A program made the translations under genes and the position numbers. Positions 62,604 to 64,000 of a stretch of DNA of 64,000 nucleotides are shown in pieces. The stretch is from contig JACRDT010000019.1 of the NCBI GenBank assembly GCA_016212795.1, forward strand, positions 1 through 64,000, read 5' to 3'. Within the stretch, counting starts at the first letter, position 1, and each line of letters opens with the position of its first letter. Under the pieces are notes generated by a model. That model saw only the letters and a list, made by a program, of their open reading frames with translations, made no database searches and was not told where the DNA came from. The stretch is from Elusimicrobiota bacterium (GTDB lineage Bacteria; Elusimicrobiota; Elusimicrobia; UBA1565; UBA9628).

Positions 62604-63152
62604 TTGGTGTCTAACCAGCCGGACGAGAACGAATTCCTGGCCCGGAACGCGGCCCTGGTCTACAACCTGTCGCTGCGCCTGGTGGGGAACCCCACCGATG
62701 CCGAGGATCTGGCCCAGGACGCGCTCTTGAGGGCTCTCAAGGCCTTGCCAGGCTTCCGGGGTGACTCGTCGCTGTCCACCTGGGTCTACCGCATCACGGT
62801 CAACACCTGGAAGAACAGGGTCCGTTCGGAGAAGAGACGGGGGTTCTGGAAGACGGTGTCGCTCAATCTCTTCACGGGGGAGGACGCCGATGAGGAGCCC
62901 TCCTTCAAGGCCGACGACCCCCCCCTGGACGCGGGGCTCGAGACCGGGGAGAAGGGAACGATGGTCCAGAAGGGGCTCATGGAACTCGACGAGGAAAGCC
63001 GGGCCGTGATCGTGCTCCGGGACATCGAGGAGCGGTCCTACCAGGAGATCGCCGCCATCCTGCGCATCCCGGAGGGCACGGTCAAATCCAGGCTCTCGCG
63101 GGCGCGGGAGTCCCTCCGGAACAAGCTCAAAGGCCGCCTGGCGGTGCCATGA
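62604..63152 (+). CDS. ECF-type RNA polymerase sigma factor
   Basis: A 182-residue sigma-70 family protein with region 2 (NPTDAEDLAQDALLRALKAL, about 28-47, then STWVYRITVN) and region 4 (MELDEESRAVIVLRDIEERS, then IPEGTVKSRLSRARESLR) joined by an acidic linker. ECF factors direct stress- or envelope-responsive transcription. The start is TTG 62604 or GTG 62607; GTGAGG lies just upstream. ATGA overlap couples it to a membrane anti-sigma factor that should hold it inactive. Confidence 0.9.
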   Translation: MVSNQPDENEFLARNAALVYNLSLRLVGNPTDAEDLAQDALLRALKALPGFRGDSSLSTWVYRITVNTWKNRVRSEKRRGFWKTVSLNLFTGEDADEEPSFKADDPPLDAGLETGEKGTMVQKGLMELDEESRAVIVLRDIEERSYQEIAAILRIPEGTVKSRLSRARESLRNKLKGRLAVP

Positions 63153-64000
63153 CCGACCACATCCACGGGCTGCTCTCGGAATACCTGGACGGGGAGCTGC
63201 AGCCCCAGAAGGCGAAGCTCGTCGAAGAGCACCTTGCCGCCTGCCCCGAGTGCCGCCGCCGGCTTTCGGACCTCAGTGCGGTCTCCAAGATGCTCGCCGG
63301 CCTCCCCAAGCATGACCTCCCTGCCGGCTTCATGGCCCGGCTCAAGAGCCGCCAGGCCCGCCAGCGAACGGCCTCGCCCCGCCAGGACTTCTTCGCCTGG
63401 ACGCTGCCGGTGCGGGCCGCCGCGCTCGCCCTTTCCGCCTTCCTGGTCGTCTTCGTCGCCTACGAGGGGCTGCGCGAGCGGCCCCTGGCCGGGCCGCCCC
63501 CGGCCGCCACCGCCGACCTGGACCAAGAAGCGAAGCCTGCGTCGAGCGCCTTCGACACGGCGGGCAAGGACGCGGGCATGGCGGCTCCCGCCGCGCCGGG
63601 CCCCAAGGCGGAGGTCTTCCGCCGGAAGACCGCGGCCTTCAGCCAATCGGGGAGGGCCTTGACCGCGCCCCGCCTGGCGGGCGGGTCGGCCCTGGACGAG
63701 AAGGCCGCGCCGAAGAAGACCTACACCAACGAAGAGCTCCAGCGGATGATCGAGGAGGAGAAGAAGCGCCTGGGCATCAAGTCCATCGCCCGCCGGGAGC
63801 GCACCCTCCCCACCGATGAGGACATCCTCGGCGTCCGCCATCCGGACCGCGAGATGATCGTCGGCAAGCCGGCCCCGGCTGCCCTGGCCGGGGAGACCCC
63901 CGCCATGATCGCGCCGACCAAGCTTCAGACCGCGGCCGCGCCCGCCGACATCGCCCTGGGCCCGGCGCCCCAGGAGGCCGGCATGACCTTCACCGCGGCG
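63149..64000 (+). CDS. Anti-sigma factor with zinc-finger domain (3' end outside window)
   Basis: At least 284 codons are open to the window edge with no stop. The N-terminus is a ZAS/zf-HC2 anti-sigma domain: H31-x3-C35-x2-C38 (HLAACPECRRRL) after LLSEYLDGEL. One membrane helix (about 86-107, VRAAALALSAFLVVFVAYEG) is followed by a Pro/Ala-rich, partly charged extracytoplasmic part. It should tether the ECF factor made by the overlapping upstream gene and release it on an envelope signal. Confidence 0.85.
   Translation, partial: MTDHIHGLLSEYLDGELQPQKAKLVEEHLAACPECRRRLSDLSAVSKMLAGLPKHDLPAGFMARLKSRQARQRTASPRQDFFAWTLPVRAAALALSAFLVVFVAYEGLRERPLAGPPPAATADLDQEAKPASSAFDTAGKDAGMAAPAAPGPKAEVFRRKTAAFSQSGRALTAPRLAGGSALDEKAAPKKTYTNEELQRMIEEEKKRLGIKSIARRERTLPTDEDILGVRHPDREMIVGKPAPAALAGETPAMIAPTKLQTAAAPADIALGPAPQEAGMTFTAA

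Overview
The window is GC-rich, densely coded bacterial DNA with short intergenic gaps, many ATGA-type start/stop overlaps and several convergent genes whose stop codons overlap. Signal peptides, multiheme cytochromes c, NrfHA, an LPS-type heptosyltransferase and a PUFA-synthase locus point to a Gram-negative, anaerobic or facultative, uncultured-type bacterium. The long Ala/Pro/Leu-rich exported leader and ATP-grasp/MFS fusion of the protein at 37.6-40.9 kb remind me of Elusimicrobiota, but no rRNA or marker gene settles the phylum, so this is only a guess.

Layout. 0-1.2 kb: lower-GC accessory DNA with insertion-sequence-like repeats, a secreted protein followed by an in-frame amber codon and more open frame, and a broken tRNA-Leu-like gene that looks like an integration boundary. 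1.2-6.7 kb: NhaR-like LysR regulator, UPF0182 and TerC membrane proteins, three small proteins. 6.7-10.7 kb (minus): tyrosine phenol-lyase, aminotransferase, histidine kinase and receiver-only regulator in one apparent operon. 10.8-14.6 kb: radical SAM protein, then a TPR protein coupled to a DUF4846-M23 peptidase fusion.

14.6-34.9 kb is the centrepiece: a 20-kb co-directional set of phosphopantetheinyl transferase, PfaD-type enoyl reductase, a KS-AT-ACP2-KR-DH megasynthase, a KS-CLF-AT-DH-DH megasynthase, then oleA, oleB, oleC and oleD, most genes overlapping the next by 4-23 nt. The first half should build a polyunsaturated acyl chain; the Ole half condenses two acyl thioesters head-to-head, reduces, forms a beta-lactone and decarboxylates it to an olefin. 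The arrangement predicts a dedicated long-chain polyene hydrocarbon factory.

34.9-41 kb (minus): topoisomerase I coupled to a zinc-ribbon membrane protein, then an exported/ATP-grasp/MFS fusion. 41-45.6 kb: Rrf2 regulator, Hcp, ferredoxin and octaheme HAO-like cytochrome, a nitrosative-stress or hydroxylamine-handling operon. 46.3-51.8 kb: SNF2 helicase, SWIM protein, nrfH and nrfA (nitrite to ammonium). 51.8-58.7 kb: glycosyltransferases of families 2, 9 and 39-like, sugar-1-phosphate nucleotidylyltransferase and phosphohexomutase, an envelope-polysaccharide block. 58.7-62.2 kb: metK preceded by a lower-GC two-gene insert carrying a second copy of the metK promoter/leader/N-terminus. 62.2-64 kb: small membrane protein, ECF sigma factor and its anti-sigma factor, cut by the window end.

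A family of GC-rich palindromic repeats recurs at six or more places, both between genes and, in frame, inside coding regions (the PUFA-synthase ACP linkers, the oleC N-terminus, the heptosyltransferase).
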